A DNA stretch of 64,000 nucleotides. Source: Mesorhizobium sp. M4B.F.Ca.ET.203.01.1.1. GTDB lineage: Bacteria > Pseudomonadota > Alphaproteobacteria > Rhizobiales > Rhizobiaceae. Shown in pieces: positions 56,867 to 64,000 of the stretch. The notes beneath the pieces were generated by a model. The model worked only from the letters and a program-made list of their open reading frames with translations, was not told where the DNA came from and did not search any database. Every line of letters begins with the position of its first letter. The first letter of the stretch is position 1. The DNA lies in assembly GCF_004791025.1 (NCBI RefSeq), contig NZ_SRUO01000003.1, positions 310,001-374,000 on the forward strand, read 5' to 3'. The translations under genes were made by a program, and so were the position numbers.

Positions 56867-57430
56867 ATGCTGCGCAAGCTCCTCTTCCTTGGCGTCTTTG
56901 CCGGAACATCGGCATCGATCCCGATCATCTATCAGTCGAACCCGCAGATGCTCGATGGGCTGTTCAAACCGACGGCAGCCTCCAGGCCGGCGACCGAGCC
57001 GCAGCCGGCCCTGAACCTCGCCGCGGTTCCGGACAAGCCTGCCGCGCCGCTGCCGCTCGGCCGCAAGGTGGTGGTCAACGCCGACGCGCGCGGACACTTC
57101 AGCTCTGCGTTCAAGGTCAACGGCCGCCAGGTCGACGGCATGATCGACACCGGCGCGACGCTGGTCGCCATCAACACGTCCACGGCGCGCCGCGTCGGCA
57201 TCTCGCTCAGCCCGTCGGATTTCATCCACGAGGTCAACACTGCCAATGGCTCGATCAAGGCCGCCGTGGTGACGGTCGACCGCTTGCAGATCGGCAAGAT
57301 CTCGGTCGACAATATCCAGGCGGTGGTGCTCGACGACCGGGCGCTGCAGACCAACCTGATCGGCATGAGCTTCCTGCAGCGGCTGCAGAAATATCAGGTC
57401 GAGAACGGGGCGCTGTTGCTGGTCCAGTAG
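56867..57430 (+). CDS. Membrane-anchored retropepsin-like aspartic protease (TIGR02281 type)
   Basis: A 187-aa protein with one N-terminal hydrophobic helix (LLFLGVFAGTSASIPII) and a C-terminal retropepsin-like domain (about 80-187). The active-site motif is DGMIDTGATLVAINTSTARR, and the domain ends IGMSFLQRLQKYQVENGALLL. Retropepsin domains work as homodimers, each giving one catalytic Asp. Such single-domain anchored proteases are common in alphaproteobacteria and their targets are not established. It converges on deoA. Confidence 0.85.
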   Translation: MLRKLLFLGVFAGTSASIPIIYQSNPQMLDGLFKPTAASRPATEPQPALNLAAVPDKPAAPLPLGRKVVVNADARGHFSSAFKVNGRQVDGMIDTGATLVAINTSTARRVGISLSPSDFIHEVNTANGSIKAAVVTVDRLQIGKISVDNIQAVVLDDRALQTNLIGMSFLQRLQKYQVENGALLLVQ

Positions 57431-57448
57431 GGGTGCCGGACCGGATGG

Positions 57449-58765
57449 TCAGCGCGGCAGCACGCGCCGGATGACGGTCTTTTCCGCCGCCGGCTTCGAC
57501 GTCCCGATCGTGTAGGCCGCAAGCACGGCCGCAGCCGCTGTCTCGGCATCCGCGTCGGTGCGCGCATGGACCAGCGCCAGCGGCTCACCCGCCCGCACTT
57601 CCGCGCCGACCGGCGACAGCCTGGTAATGCCGACCGCGTGATCGATCCTGTCTTCAGGCCGCGTCCGCCCGCCGCCGAGGCCGACCACCGCAAGTCCGAT
57701 CTCGCGCGTCGCGATGCCGCTGACGAAGCCGTTTCCAGACGCCTTCACGGCGAGTTCTACCGGCGCTTTCGGCAGATATTTTTCCGGCCTGTCGATGAAA
57801 TCGGCGGGGCCGCCGAGCGCTGCCACCATGCGCTGGAAGACGGCAGCCGCGCGGCCGCCGGCAAGCGTCTCGGTGGCGCGCCTTATACCGTCCTGGTTGG
57901 ACGCGGCCAGCCCGGCCGACTGCAGCATCTCGGCGGCGAGCGCCAGCGTCACATCCTCCAGCCGCTTGTCGCGGAAACGACCGGTGAGGAAATCGACCGC
58001 GTTGCGCACCTCGACGGCGTTGCCGGCGGCCGATGCCAGCGGCTCGTTCATGCCGGTGACCAGCGCCGAGGTCTTCAGCCCGGCGCCGTTGGCGACCTCG
58101 ACCAGGCTGCTGGCAAGCGCCGTCGCATCGCGCGACTTCTCCATGAAGGCGCCGTTGCCGACCTTGACGTCGAGCACCAGCGAGCCAAGTCCGGCGGCGA
58201 GCTTCTTCGACAGGATCGAGGCGGTGATCAGCGGCACCGATTCCACCGTGCCGGTGACGTCGCGGATGGCGTAGAAGCGGCGGTCGGCGGGCGCCAGGTC
58301 GGCGGTCTGGCCGATAATGGCGCAGCCGGTCTCGAGCACCGTCTTGCGCAGGCGCGCCACGTCCGGCTGGCTGATGTAGCCGGGGATGGCGTCCATCTTG
58401 TCCAGCGTGCCGCCGGTATGGCCGAGGCCGCGGCCGGAGATCATCGGCACATAGGCGCCGCAGGCGGAGACGATCGGCGCCAGCATCAGCGAGACATTGT
58501 CGCCGACGCCGCCCGTCGAATGCTTGTCGGTGACCGGGCCGGGCAGGTCGGACCAGTCGAGCACGTCGCCGGAATCGCGCATGGCGACGGTCAGCGCCAC
58601 CGCTTCCTCGCGGCTCATGCCGTTGAAGAACACCGCCATGGCGAAGGCGCCGACCTGGCCTTCCGTGACGGTACCAGCGGTCAGCCCTTCGATGAAGGCC
58701 GCGATCTCAGGTGCCGAAAGCCGGTGGCCGTCACGCTTGCGGCGGATGATTTCCTGCGGAAGCAT
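57449..58765 (-). CDS. deoA: Thymidine phosphorylase
   Basis: Splits thymidine with phosphate to thymine and deoxyribose-1-phosphate, 438 aa. TDKHSTGGVGDNVSLMLAP and SGRGLGHTGGTLDKMDAIPG are the phosphate- and base-binding signatures, and LVLDVKVGNGAFM follows. It is the last gene of the nucleoside operon. Its start overlaps the purine nucleoside phosphorylase stop by one base (TGATG), so the two are coupled. No deoC or deoB is seen in the window. Confidence 0.94.
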   Translation of the reverse strand: MLPQEIIRRKRDGHRLSAPEIAAFIEGLTAGTVTEGQVGAFAMAVFFNGMSREEAVALTVAMRDSGDVLDWSDLPGPVTDKHSTGGVGDNVSLMLAPIVSACGAYVPMISGRGLGHTGGTLDKMDAIPGYISQPDVARLRKTVLETGCAIIGQTADLAPADRRFYAIRDVTGTVESVPLITASILSKKLAAGLGSLVLDVKVGNGAFMEKSRDATALASSLVEVANGAGLKTSALVTGMNEPLASAAGNAVEVRNAVDFLTGRFRDKRLEDVTLALAAEMLQSAGLAASNQDGIRRATETLAGGRAAAVFQRMVAALGGPADFIDRPEKYLPKAPVELAVKASGNGFVSGIATREIGLAVVGLGGGRTRPEDRIDHAVGITRLSPVGAEVRAGEPLALVHARTDADAETAAAAVLAAYTIGTSKPAAEKTVIRRVLPR

Positions 58766-59574
58766 CAGCTCTCCGGCAGCCCGTCGCGGAACACGCGTTC
58801 GAGGATCGCCGCCAGCCGCGCCCCGCCGATGGGCGCCATGTCCTTGGTCTCCTGATGCGAGAGCTCCGCACCTGTCATGCCGGCGGCGAGGTTGGTGACG
58901 ACCGAGCAGGCGGCGACGCGCAAGCCCAGGAAGCGGGCGAGGATGACCTCCGGCACCGTCGACATGCCGACCGCATTGGCGCCCATGATGCGCGCCATGC
59001 GGATCTCCGCCGGCGTCTCGAAGCAAGGGCCGGAGAACCACATATAGACGCCCTGATGCAGCTTGGTGCCGGTCGCCTTGGCCGCCTTCTCGATCGCCTT
59101 GCGCAGGCCCGCATTATAAGCCTCGGTGAGGCCGACGAAGCGGCGATCGCTGGGCTCTCCGATCAGCGGATTGGAGCCCGAGAAATTGATGTGGTCGGTG
59201 ATCAGCATCACCGAACCCGGCCCCATCTCCGGATCGACCGAGCCGGCGGCATTGGTCAGGATGAGCTGCGAGATGCCGATGCCGGCCAGCACCTCCAGCG
59301 CCGGGCGCATCGCCGCGGCAACGCCGTGCTCGTAATAATGCGCGCGGCCGGACAGCATCAGCACCGGCGTGCCGGCGAAATGCCCCGCCACCACCTCACC
59401 CGCATGGCCGCTGACGCCGCTTCTCGGGAAGCCCGGCAGTTCGGCATAGGAAATGCGCCTGGCGTCCTCGACCTTGTCGACGAGGCCGCCAAGGCCCGAA
59501 CCCAGCACCAGCGCGACCGTGGGCGCCAGCCCGTCCAGCCGTTCGACGAGATGATCGAGCGCCTTTTCCATCAT
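58765..59574 (-). CDS. Purine nucleoside phosphorylase (trimeric type)
   Basis: A 269-aa phosphorylase of purine nucleosides, of the low-molecular-mass trimeric (PunA/XapA) class rather than the hexameric DeoD class. LVLGSGLGGLVD is the phosphate loop (about 22-33). GRAHYYEH, MLITDHINFSGSNPL and YMWFSGPCFETPAEIRM are class signatures. MSTVPEVILARFLGL carries substrate-site residues. Two consecutive ATG codons (59574 and 59571) overlap the cdd stop. Confidence 0.92.
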   Translation of the reverse strand: MMEKALDHLVERLDGLAPTVALVLGSGLGGLVDKVEDARRISYAELPGFPRSGVSGHAGEVVAGHFAGTPVLMLSGRAHYYEHGVAAAMRPALEVLAGIGISQLILTNAAGSVDPEMGPGSVMLITDHINFSGSNPLIGEPSDRRFVGLTEAYNAGLRKAIEKAAKATGTKLHQGVYMWFSGPCFETPAEIRMARIMGANAVGMSTVPEVILARFLGLRVAACSVVTNLAAGMTGAELSHQETKDMAPIGGARLAAILERVFRDGLPES

Positions 59575-59963
59575 TTCAGTATGTCGCCCCTGAAGCCGTA
59601 AGGCAGCATATCGCCCATGGTCACCGTCTCGACCACGCCGCCATTGTCGCAAAGATAGAGTTTCGTCTCCGGCCGGCAGAACTCCGCCAGCCGCTGCCGG
59701 CAACCGCCGCAGGGCGAGCATTTGGCCATGCGCTCGGCAAGGACCGCGATCTCGGTGATCCTGCCGCCGCCGCCCATGATGTAGTGGCCGAGCGCCGTTG
59801 TTTCGGCGCACCAGCCCTCGGGATAGGAGGCCACCTCGATGTTGGCGCCGGCAAAGATACGCCCGTCCTCGGTGCGCAATGCGGCGCCCACCGGAAATTT
59901 CGAATAGGGCGCATAGGCCTTGGCCATCGCAGCCTTGGCCGCCTCGAACAGATCATGCGACAT
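59571..59963 (-). CDS. cdd: Cytidine deaminase
   Basis: Zinc-dependent deaminase of cytidine and deoxycytidine, 130 aa, the homotetrameric size. The active site is visible as CAET (catalytic Glu with zinc Cys) and CSPCGGCRQRLAEF (two further zinc cysteines). YSKFPVGAALR and GANIEVASYPEG are the substrate motifs. It is 55 bases after the ABC permease gene and overlaps the phosphorylase start, within one salvage operon. Confidence 0.94.
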   Translation of the reverse strand: MSHDLFEAAKAAMAKAYAPYSKFPVGAALRTEDGRIFAGANIEVASYPEGWCAETTALGHYIMGGGGRITEIAVLAERMAKCSPCGGCRQRLAEFCRPETKLYLCDNGGVVETVTMGDMLPYGFRGDILK

Positions 59964-60018
59964 TCAGTTCTTCTCTCCCACGATCTTGTCCAAAAGCCGG
60001 TTCGCTTCCGCGTTTGCC

Positions 60019-60990
60019 TCAGCGTTCCTTGACATAGGGCACGCCGCCGGCGCGCGGCGGGATCGCCTTGCCGATGAAGCCGGCAAGCAGGATCACGGTG
60101 AGCACATAGGGCAGCGCCTGCATGAATTGCACCGGCACCTTGCCGATGACCGGCAGCGGCGTCCCTTGCAGGCGGATCGACAGCGCATCGAGGAAGCCGA
60201 ACAAAAGGCAGGCGAACATGGCGTTGACCGGCTTCCATTTGGCGAAGATCAATGCCGCCAGCGCGATGTAGCCCTTGCCGGCGGTCATGTCCTTCACGAA
60301 GCCGCCATTCTGCACCATCGACAGATAGGCGCCGGCAACCCCGGTGAGGATGCCGGTGCAGATCAGCGCCCGGTAGCGCAGCCAGGCGACCGAGATGCCG
60401 GCCGTGTCGACGGCGGCCGGGTTCTCGCCGACGGCGCGCAGCCTGAGGCCGAAGCGGGTGCGGTAGAGCACCCACCAGGCGAACGGCACCATCAGGAACG
60501 CGAAATAGACCAGTATCGAGTGGCCGGAGATCAGTTCCGAATAGATCGGCCCGATGATCGGCACGTCACGCAGCGCGTCGGCGCCGGGCCAGGTGATCGC
60601 CTCGAACCGCTCGCCCGGCGCCAGCGCCGGCGTCCGCCCGCCCTGCTGGAACCAGTGCTGGCCGAGCATGATGGTGGAGCCGGCGGCGATGAAATTGATC
60701 GCCACGCCGGACACGATCTGGTTGCCGCGATGGGTGATCGAGGCAAAGCCGTGCACCATGGCGAAGGCGACCGAGATCAGGATGGCCGTGCCGAGACCGA
60801 GCAGGGCCGAATGCAGCACCGAGGCGGCGGCAGCACCAGCGAAGGCGCCGACCAGCATCTTGCCCTCGAGCCCGATATCGAAGACGCCGGCGCGCTCCGA
60901 ATAGAGGCCGGCGAGGCAGGCCAGCAACAGCGGCACCGACAGGCGGATGGTCGAGTCGAGTATCTGCACAATGGCGATGAAGAAATCCAT
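60019..60990 (-). CDS. Nucleoside-type ABC transporter permease (BPD_transp_2)
   Basis: A 323-aa membrane subunit of the branched-chain/nucleoside permease superfamily, with about nine hydrophobic helices. The opening FFIAIVQILDSTIRLSVPLL then ERAGVFDIGLEGKMLVGAFA is the motif shared with NupQ/YufQ-type guanosine and nucleoside permeases. It starts 1 base after the stop of the other permease. Its position directly before cdd, PNP and deoA makes nucleosides the likely cargo. Confidence 0.9.
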   Translation of the reverse strand: MDFFIAIVQILDSTIRLSVPLLLACLAGLYSERAGVFDIGLEGKMLVGAFAGAAAASVLHSALLGLGTAILISVAFAMVHGFASITHRGNQIVSGVAINFIAAGSTIMLGQHWFQQGGRTPALAPGERFEAITWPGADALRDVPIIGPIYSELISGHSILVYFAFLMVPFAWWVLYRTRFGLRLRAVGENPAAVDTAGISVAWLRYRALICTGILTGVAGAYLSMVQNGGFVKDMTAGKGYIALAALIFAKWKPVNAMFACLLFGFLDALSIRLQGTPLPVIGKVPVQFMQALPYVLTVILLAGFIGKAIPPRAGGVPYVKER

Positions 60991-60991
60991 C

Positions 60992-62131
60992 TCAGGCGCC
61001 CTTCCCCTTGACCGCTTCGATGCCGACCGTCTTCGGACTGATCGACGCGAACAGCGCCTGGATGTAGGGCCGGAACATGTGTTCGAGCGCGCCGGCGAAC
61101 AGGATGACCAGGCCCTGGATGATGACGATCATGTCGCGGGAAATCGCCGGCATCTCGAAGGCAAGTTCGGCGCCGCCCTGGTAGAGCATGCCGAACAGGA
61201 TCGCCGCCAGCACGATGCCGACCGGATGCAGGCGCCCCATCAGCGCCACCGCGATGCCGACGAAACCGGCGCCGGAGACGAAATCGAGCGCGACATTGTG
61301 CTGGTCGCCCATCGTCGGGTTGAGCGCCATCATGCCGGCCAGCGCGCCCGAGATCATCATCGCGATGATGACGATGCGCGTTTCCGAGATGCCGGCATAG
61401 CGTGCCGCCTTGGCGCTGTGGCCATAGGTGCGCATCTCGTAGCCGAGCCTGGTGCGCCAGATCAGCAGCCAGACCAGGAATGCCATCAGCAGCGCCAGGA
61501 GGAAGCAGACGTTGAGCGGCGCCGAGCGGATCTTGGCGCCGAACAGCTCGATCACCCAGTTGAGCTTCGGCAATTGCGCGCCGTCGAGGAAGGTGCGCGT
61601 CTGCGGCGCCATCGAGCCGAGCGGCTTAAGGAAGCCGACCAGGGCATAGACCATGACGCTGGCGGCGATGAAGTTGAACATGATGGTGGTGATGACGATG
61701 TGCGAGCCGCGCCTGGCCTGCAGATAGGCCGGGATCAGCGCCCACAGCGCCCCCATCGCCGCGGCGGCAACGATCGCCAGCGGAAAGGTCAGCCACCATG
61801 GCAGCACGCTGTCGAAGGCGAGGCACACGACGCCGATGCCGAGCCCGGCAATGTAGCCCTGGCCCTCGCCGCCGATGTTGAACAGGCCGCAATGCGCCGC
61901 GACCGCCACCGACAGCCCGCTGAAGATGAAGGTGGTGGCGTAGAACAGCGTGAACGCGATACCCGTCCCCTTGCCGAAGGCGCCTTGCACCAGGATGACC
62001 GCGGCGCGGAACGGATTCTCCCCAACCAGGACCACCACGAAGCCGGCGACGACGAAGGCAACGAACAGGTTGATCACCGGGATCAGGCCGTAGTCGGCCC
62101 AGGCCGGAAGTTTTGCGTAAGGCGTGCTCAT
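60992..62131 (-). CDS. Nucleoside-type ABC transporter permease (BPD_transp_2)
   Basis: The partner permease, 379 aa, longer at the N-terminus than its neighbour. It has about ten hydrophobic helices and the motif AHCGLFNIGGEGQGYIAGLG, which aligns with the second permease's GVFDIGLEGK segment. It starts within the stop codon of the ATPase gene (ATGA overlap). NupP/YufP-type proteins have the same size and order. No BMP-family binding-protein gene accompanies the set within the window. Confidence 0.9.
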   Translation of the reverse strand: MSTPYAKLPAWADYGLIPVINLFVAFVVAGFVVVLVGENPFRAAVILVQGAFGKGTGIAFTLFYATTFIFSGLSVAVAAHCGLFNIGGEGQGYIAGLGIGVVCLAFDSVLPWWLTFPLAIVAAAAMGALWALIPAYLQARRGSHIVITTIMFNFIAASVMVYALVGFLKPLGSMAPQTRTFLDGAQLPKLNWVIELFGAKIRSAPLNVCFLLALLMAFLVWLLIWRTRLGYEMRTYGHSAKAARYAGISETRIVIIAMMISGALAGMMALNPTMGDQHNVALDFVSGAGFVGIAVALMGRLHPVGIVLAAILFGMLYQGGAELAFEMPAISRDMIVIIQGLVILFAGALEHMFRPYIQALFASISPKTVGIEAVKGKGA

Positions 62132-63660
62132 TGCGCGGCCTCCCGCTGCTCGACGCCGGCCATCAGCAGGCCGAGTTCCCCTTCTGTCGCTTCCGGACCG
62201 CGCTCGCCGACGATGCGGCCGGCGAACATCACCAGGATGCGGTCGGACAGCGAACGGATCTCGTCGAGCTCGACCGACACCACCAGCACCGCCTTGCCCT
62301 GGTCGCGCATGGCGATCAGCCGCTTGTGGATGAATTCGATGGCGCCGACATCGACGCCGCGCGTCGGCTGGCCGACGATCAGCACGCCCGGATCCTGCTC
62401 CATCTCCCTGGCCAGCACGATCTTCTGCTGGTTGCCGCCGGAGAAATTGGCCGTCTTCAGCCGGCAGTCGGCGGGACGGATGTCGTATTTGGCGATCTTG
62501 TCCTTGGCGTCGTTGCGGATGGCGTCGATGTCGAGCAGCGGCCCCTTCAGATAGCGTTCGTCGTCGTGGTAGCCGAGGATCGAGTTCTCGTTCTCCTCGA
62601 AGGCGAGCACCAGCCCGACATGGTGGCGGTCCTCCGGCACGTGGGCGAGGCCGCGGTCGCGCAGTTCGCCGGGATCCGCCTTGCCGGTCAGGTCGATCGG
62701 CTTGCCGTCGAGCATGACCGAGCCGGAGACGGCGTGGCGGATGCCGGAAATCGCCTCGAGCAGTTCGGATTGTCCGTTGCCGGCCACGCCGGCGATGCCG
62801 ACGATCTCGCCGGCGCGCAGGTCGAAGGAAATGTCGTCGACCATGGTGACGCCGCGCTGGTCCTTCACCGTCAGGTTCTTGACCGCGAGCTTCACGGCGC
62901 CGGCTTCCGCCTCGCCCTTCTCGACCCTGAGCAGCACGCGGCGTCCGACCATCAGTTCGGCGAGTTCGCCGACCGTAGTCTCCTTCGTCACCCTGGTCGC
63001 CACCATCGTGCCCTGGCGCATCACCGAGACGGTGTCGGTGATGGCCATGATCTCGCGCAGCTTGTGGGTGATCAGCACCACCGTCTTGCCCTGCTCCTTC
63101 AGCTGCTTGAGGATGCGGAACAGGTGGTCGGCCTCCGCCGGCGTCAAGACGCCGGTCGGCTCGTCGAGGATCAGGATCTCGGCGCCGCGATAGAGCGCCT
63201 TGAGGATTTCGACGCGCTGCTGCAGGCCGACGGGCAGTTCTTCGATGATCGCATCGGGATCGACCTCCAGCCCGTATTCGCGCTCCAGCCGTTCCAGCTC
63301 GGAACGCGCCTTGGCGATGCTGCGCTTCAAGAGCGCATCGCTCTCGGCGCCGAGGATGACGTTCTCCAGCACCGAGAAATTGTCGACCAGCATGAAATGC
63401 TGGTGCACCATGCCGATGCCGAGCGCGATGGCGTCGTTCGGCGTCTTGATCGACGCCGGCTGGCCGCCGACGCGGATCTCGCCGCTGTCGGCCTGGTAGA
63501 AACCGTAGAGGATCGACATCAGCGTCGACTTGCCGGCGCCGTTCTCGCCGACGATGCCGTGGATGGTGCCGCGCGCGACCTCCAGATTGATGTCGCGGTT
63601 GGCGCGCACGGCGCCAAAACTCTTGTTGATGCCGATCAGTTCGATTGCGGCTTGCGCCAT
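62128..63660 (-). CDS. Nucleoside ABC transporter ATP-binding protein (two ABC domains)
   Basis: A 510-aa fused ATPase. The first ABC domain has Walker A GENGAGKST at 38-46, then LPVGLQQRVEI as signature and LILDEPTGVL as Walker B. The second domain (from about 255) has a degenerate Walker A (GVAGNGQSEL) and a signature NFSGGNQQK with VLIVGQPTRGVD. That asymmetry is typical of RbsA/NupO-type proteins. The start at 63660 is chosen by the canonical N-terminus AAIELIGINKSFG. It heads the six-gene salvage operon. Confidence 0.93.
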   Translation of the reverse strand: MAQAAIELIGINKSFGAVRANRDINLEVARGTIHGIVGENGAGKSTLMSILYGFYQADSGEIRVGGQPASIKTPNDAIALGIGMVHQHFMLVDNFSVLENVILGAESDALLKRSIAKARSELERLEREYGLEVDPDAIIEELPVGLQQRVEILKALYRGAEILILDEPTGVLTPAEADHLFRILKQLKEQGKTVVLITHKLREIMAITDTVSVMRQGTMVATRVTKETTVGELAELMVGRRVLLRVEKGEAEAGAVKLAVKNLTVKDQRGVTMVDDISFDLRAGEIVGIAGVAGNGQSELLEAISGIRHAVSGSVMLDGKPIDLTGKADPGELRDRGLAHVPEDRHHVGLVLAFEENENSILGYHDDERYLKGPLLDIDAIRNDAKDKIAKYDIRPADCRLKTANFSGGNQQKIVLAREMEQDPGVLIVGQPTRGVDVGAIEFIHKRLIAMRDQGKAVLVVSVELDEIRSLSDRILVMFAGRIVGERGPEATEGELGLLMAGVEQREAAQ

Positions 63661-63866
63661 GCAGCCTGTCCCACTCTTATTTTTTATCGCTTGGTCAAAA
63701 CGCCTAGCATGCTGCCCCGCCCGTGCCAATCGGCCGGGGGGTTGTCCACTCTCGACAAATCCCCGCGTGCTTGTCAATTTCGAAGGTGGCCGGGACCTTC
63801 ACATTCGCTAATGTGGGGAACGCGACGGACGCATCGCCTGTGAGCGCAACAGACCGGGGTTTTGAA

Positions 63867-64000
63867 ATGATCATGCCTGCCGACCGGCTGACGACGCTGG
63901 AAATCCGCGCCGCCGAGCAGGAAAAGACCATCGAGGAACTGTCAGGCCAGATCGCCGAGCAGTGGAAGGTGATCGAGCGGATGGAACGCAAGCTCAGCGC
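63867..64000 (+). CDS. slyX: SlyX-family protein, 3' end outside window
   Basis: The first 44 codons of a short coiled-coil protein. MIMPADRLTTLEIRAAEQEK followed by TIEELSGQIAEQWKVIERM matches the SlyX pattern of heptads with leucine or isoleucine at core positions. The ATG at 63867 is used; GTG at 63840 is in frame and possible. The window ends inside the gene, so its length is not known. It is divergent from the nucleoside ABC operon. SlyX function is unknown. Confidence 0.7.
   Translation, partial: MIMPADRLTTLEIRAAEQEKTIEELSGQIAEQWKVIERMERKLS

Noticed and set aside
63704..63991. A 95-codon minus-strand frame over slyX
   Set aside because: It is antisense to the recognisable SlyX coiled coil and has no ribosome-binding site or domain.

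Overview
The DNA is GC-rich by eye, and almost every long gene casts long open frames on the other strand. Genes are packed with ATGA overlaps between neighbours. The gene content is heavy in ABC importers, short-chain dehydrogenases and GMC oxidoreductases. It also includes a heterotetrameric sarcosine oxidase operon, tandem DUF992 secreted proteins, a ubiE-ubiB-coaBC block and RIME-like palindromic intergenic repeats. Together these point to the chromosome of a rhizobial alphaproteobacterium (Hyphomicrobiales), most likely Mesorhizobium. The genus is an inference from remembered gene styles, not a database result. No rRNA, tRNA, CRISPR array, phage gene or transposase was recognised. Layout from left to right. 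1-10067 (+): an aldehyde dehydrogenase cut by the window edge, a sugar-type ABC importer (binding protein, two permeases, ATPase), two GMC flavoproteins, an SDR and a Dabb protein, forming one catabolic island. 10080-13502 (-): a DMT exporter, an endonuclease/exonuclease/phosphatase-fold protein and a CPA1 Na+/H+ antiporter. 13503-13898: no gene, but a large inverted pair of intergenic repeats. 13899-24702 (-): a polyamine/iron-type ABC importer, an iron-type alcohol dehydrogenase, an aldehyde dehydrogenase, a glutamine-synthetase-like gamma-glutamyl ligase, an APC permease and an N-formylglutamate-amidohydrolase-family enzyme. A divergent RpiR regulator (24852-25679) borders this block. The set looks like a gamma-glutamylation pathway for an amine or amino alcohol. 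25846-30137 (+): an RND efflux pair. 30334-36722: a CoA-ester degradation cluster combining an acyl-CoA dehydrogenase and an APH-type kinase of the ACAD10/ACAD11/LvaA kind with MaoC, two SDRs, a quinone-reductase-like enzyme and a TetR regulator. 36939-37481: two small proteins, the first behind three GTACATGTAC-type sites. 37541-42715 (-): soxBDAG sarcosine oxidase. 42986-49506: an SDR, a stand-alone SET protein, ribosomal protein S21, a TPR lipoprotein, two DUF992 proteins, an MFS exporter and a frameshifted LysR gene (dgdR-like). 49603-50934: dgdA, 2,2-dialkylglycine decarboxylase, divergent from that broken regulator. 50971-54907 (-): ubiE-ubiB-coaBC, where CoaBC carries an N-terminal ribbon-helix-helix domain and has no cysteine. 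55043-63660: nucleoside and base salvage, with a purine deaminase and upp on the plus strand and an operon of ABC importer, cdd, PNP and deoA on the minus strand. 63867-64000: the start of slyX. The observations most worth following up are the kinase plus acyl-CoA dehydrogenase cluster, the gamma-glutamyl amine cluster, the RHH-CoaBC fusion and its missing cysteine, and dgdA beside a broken dgdR.
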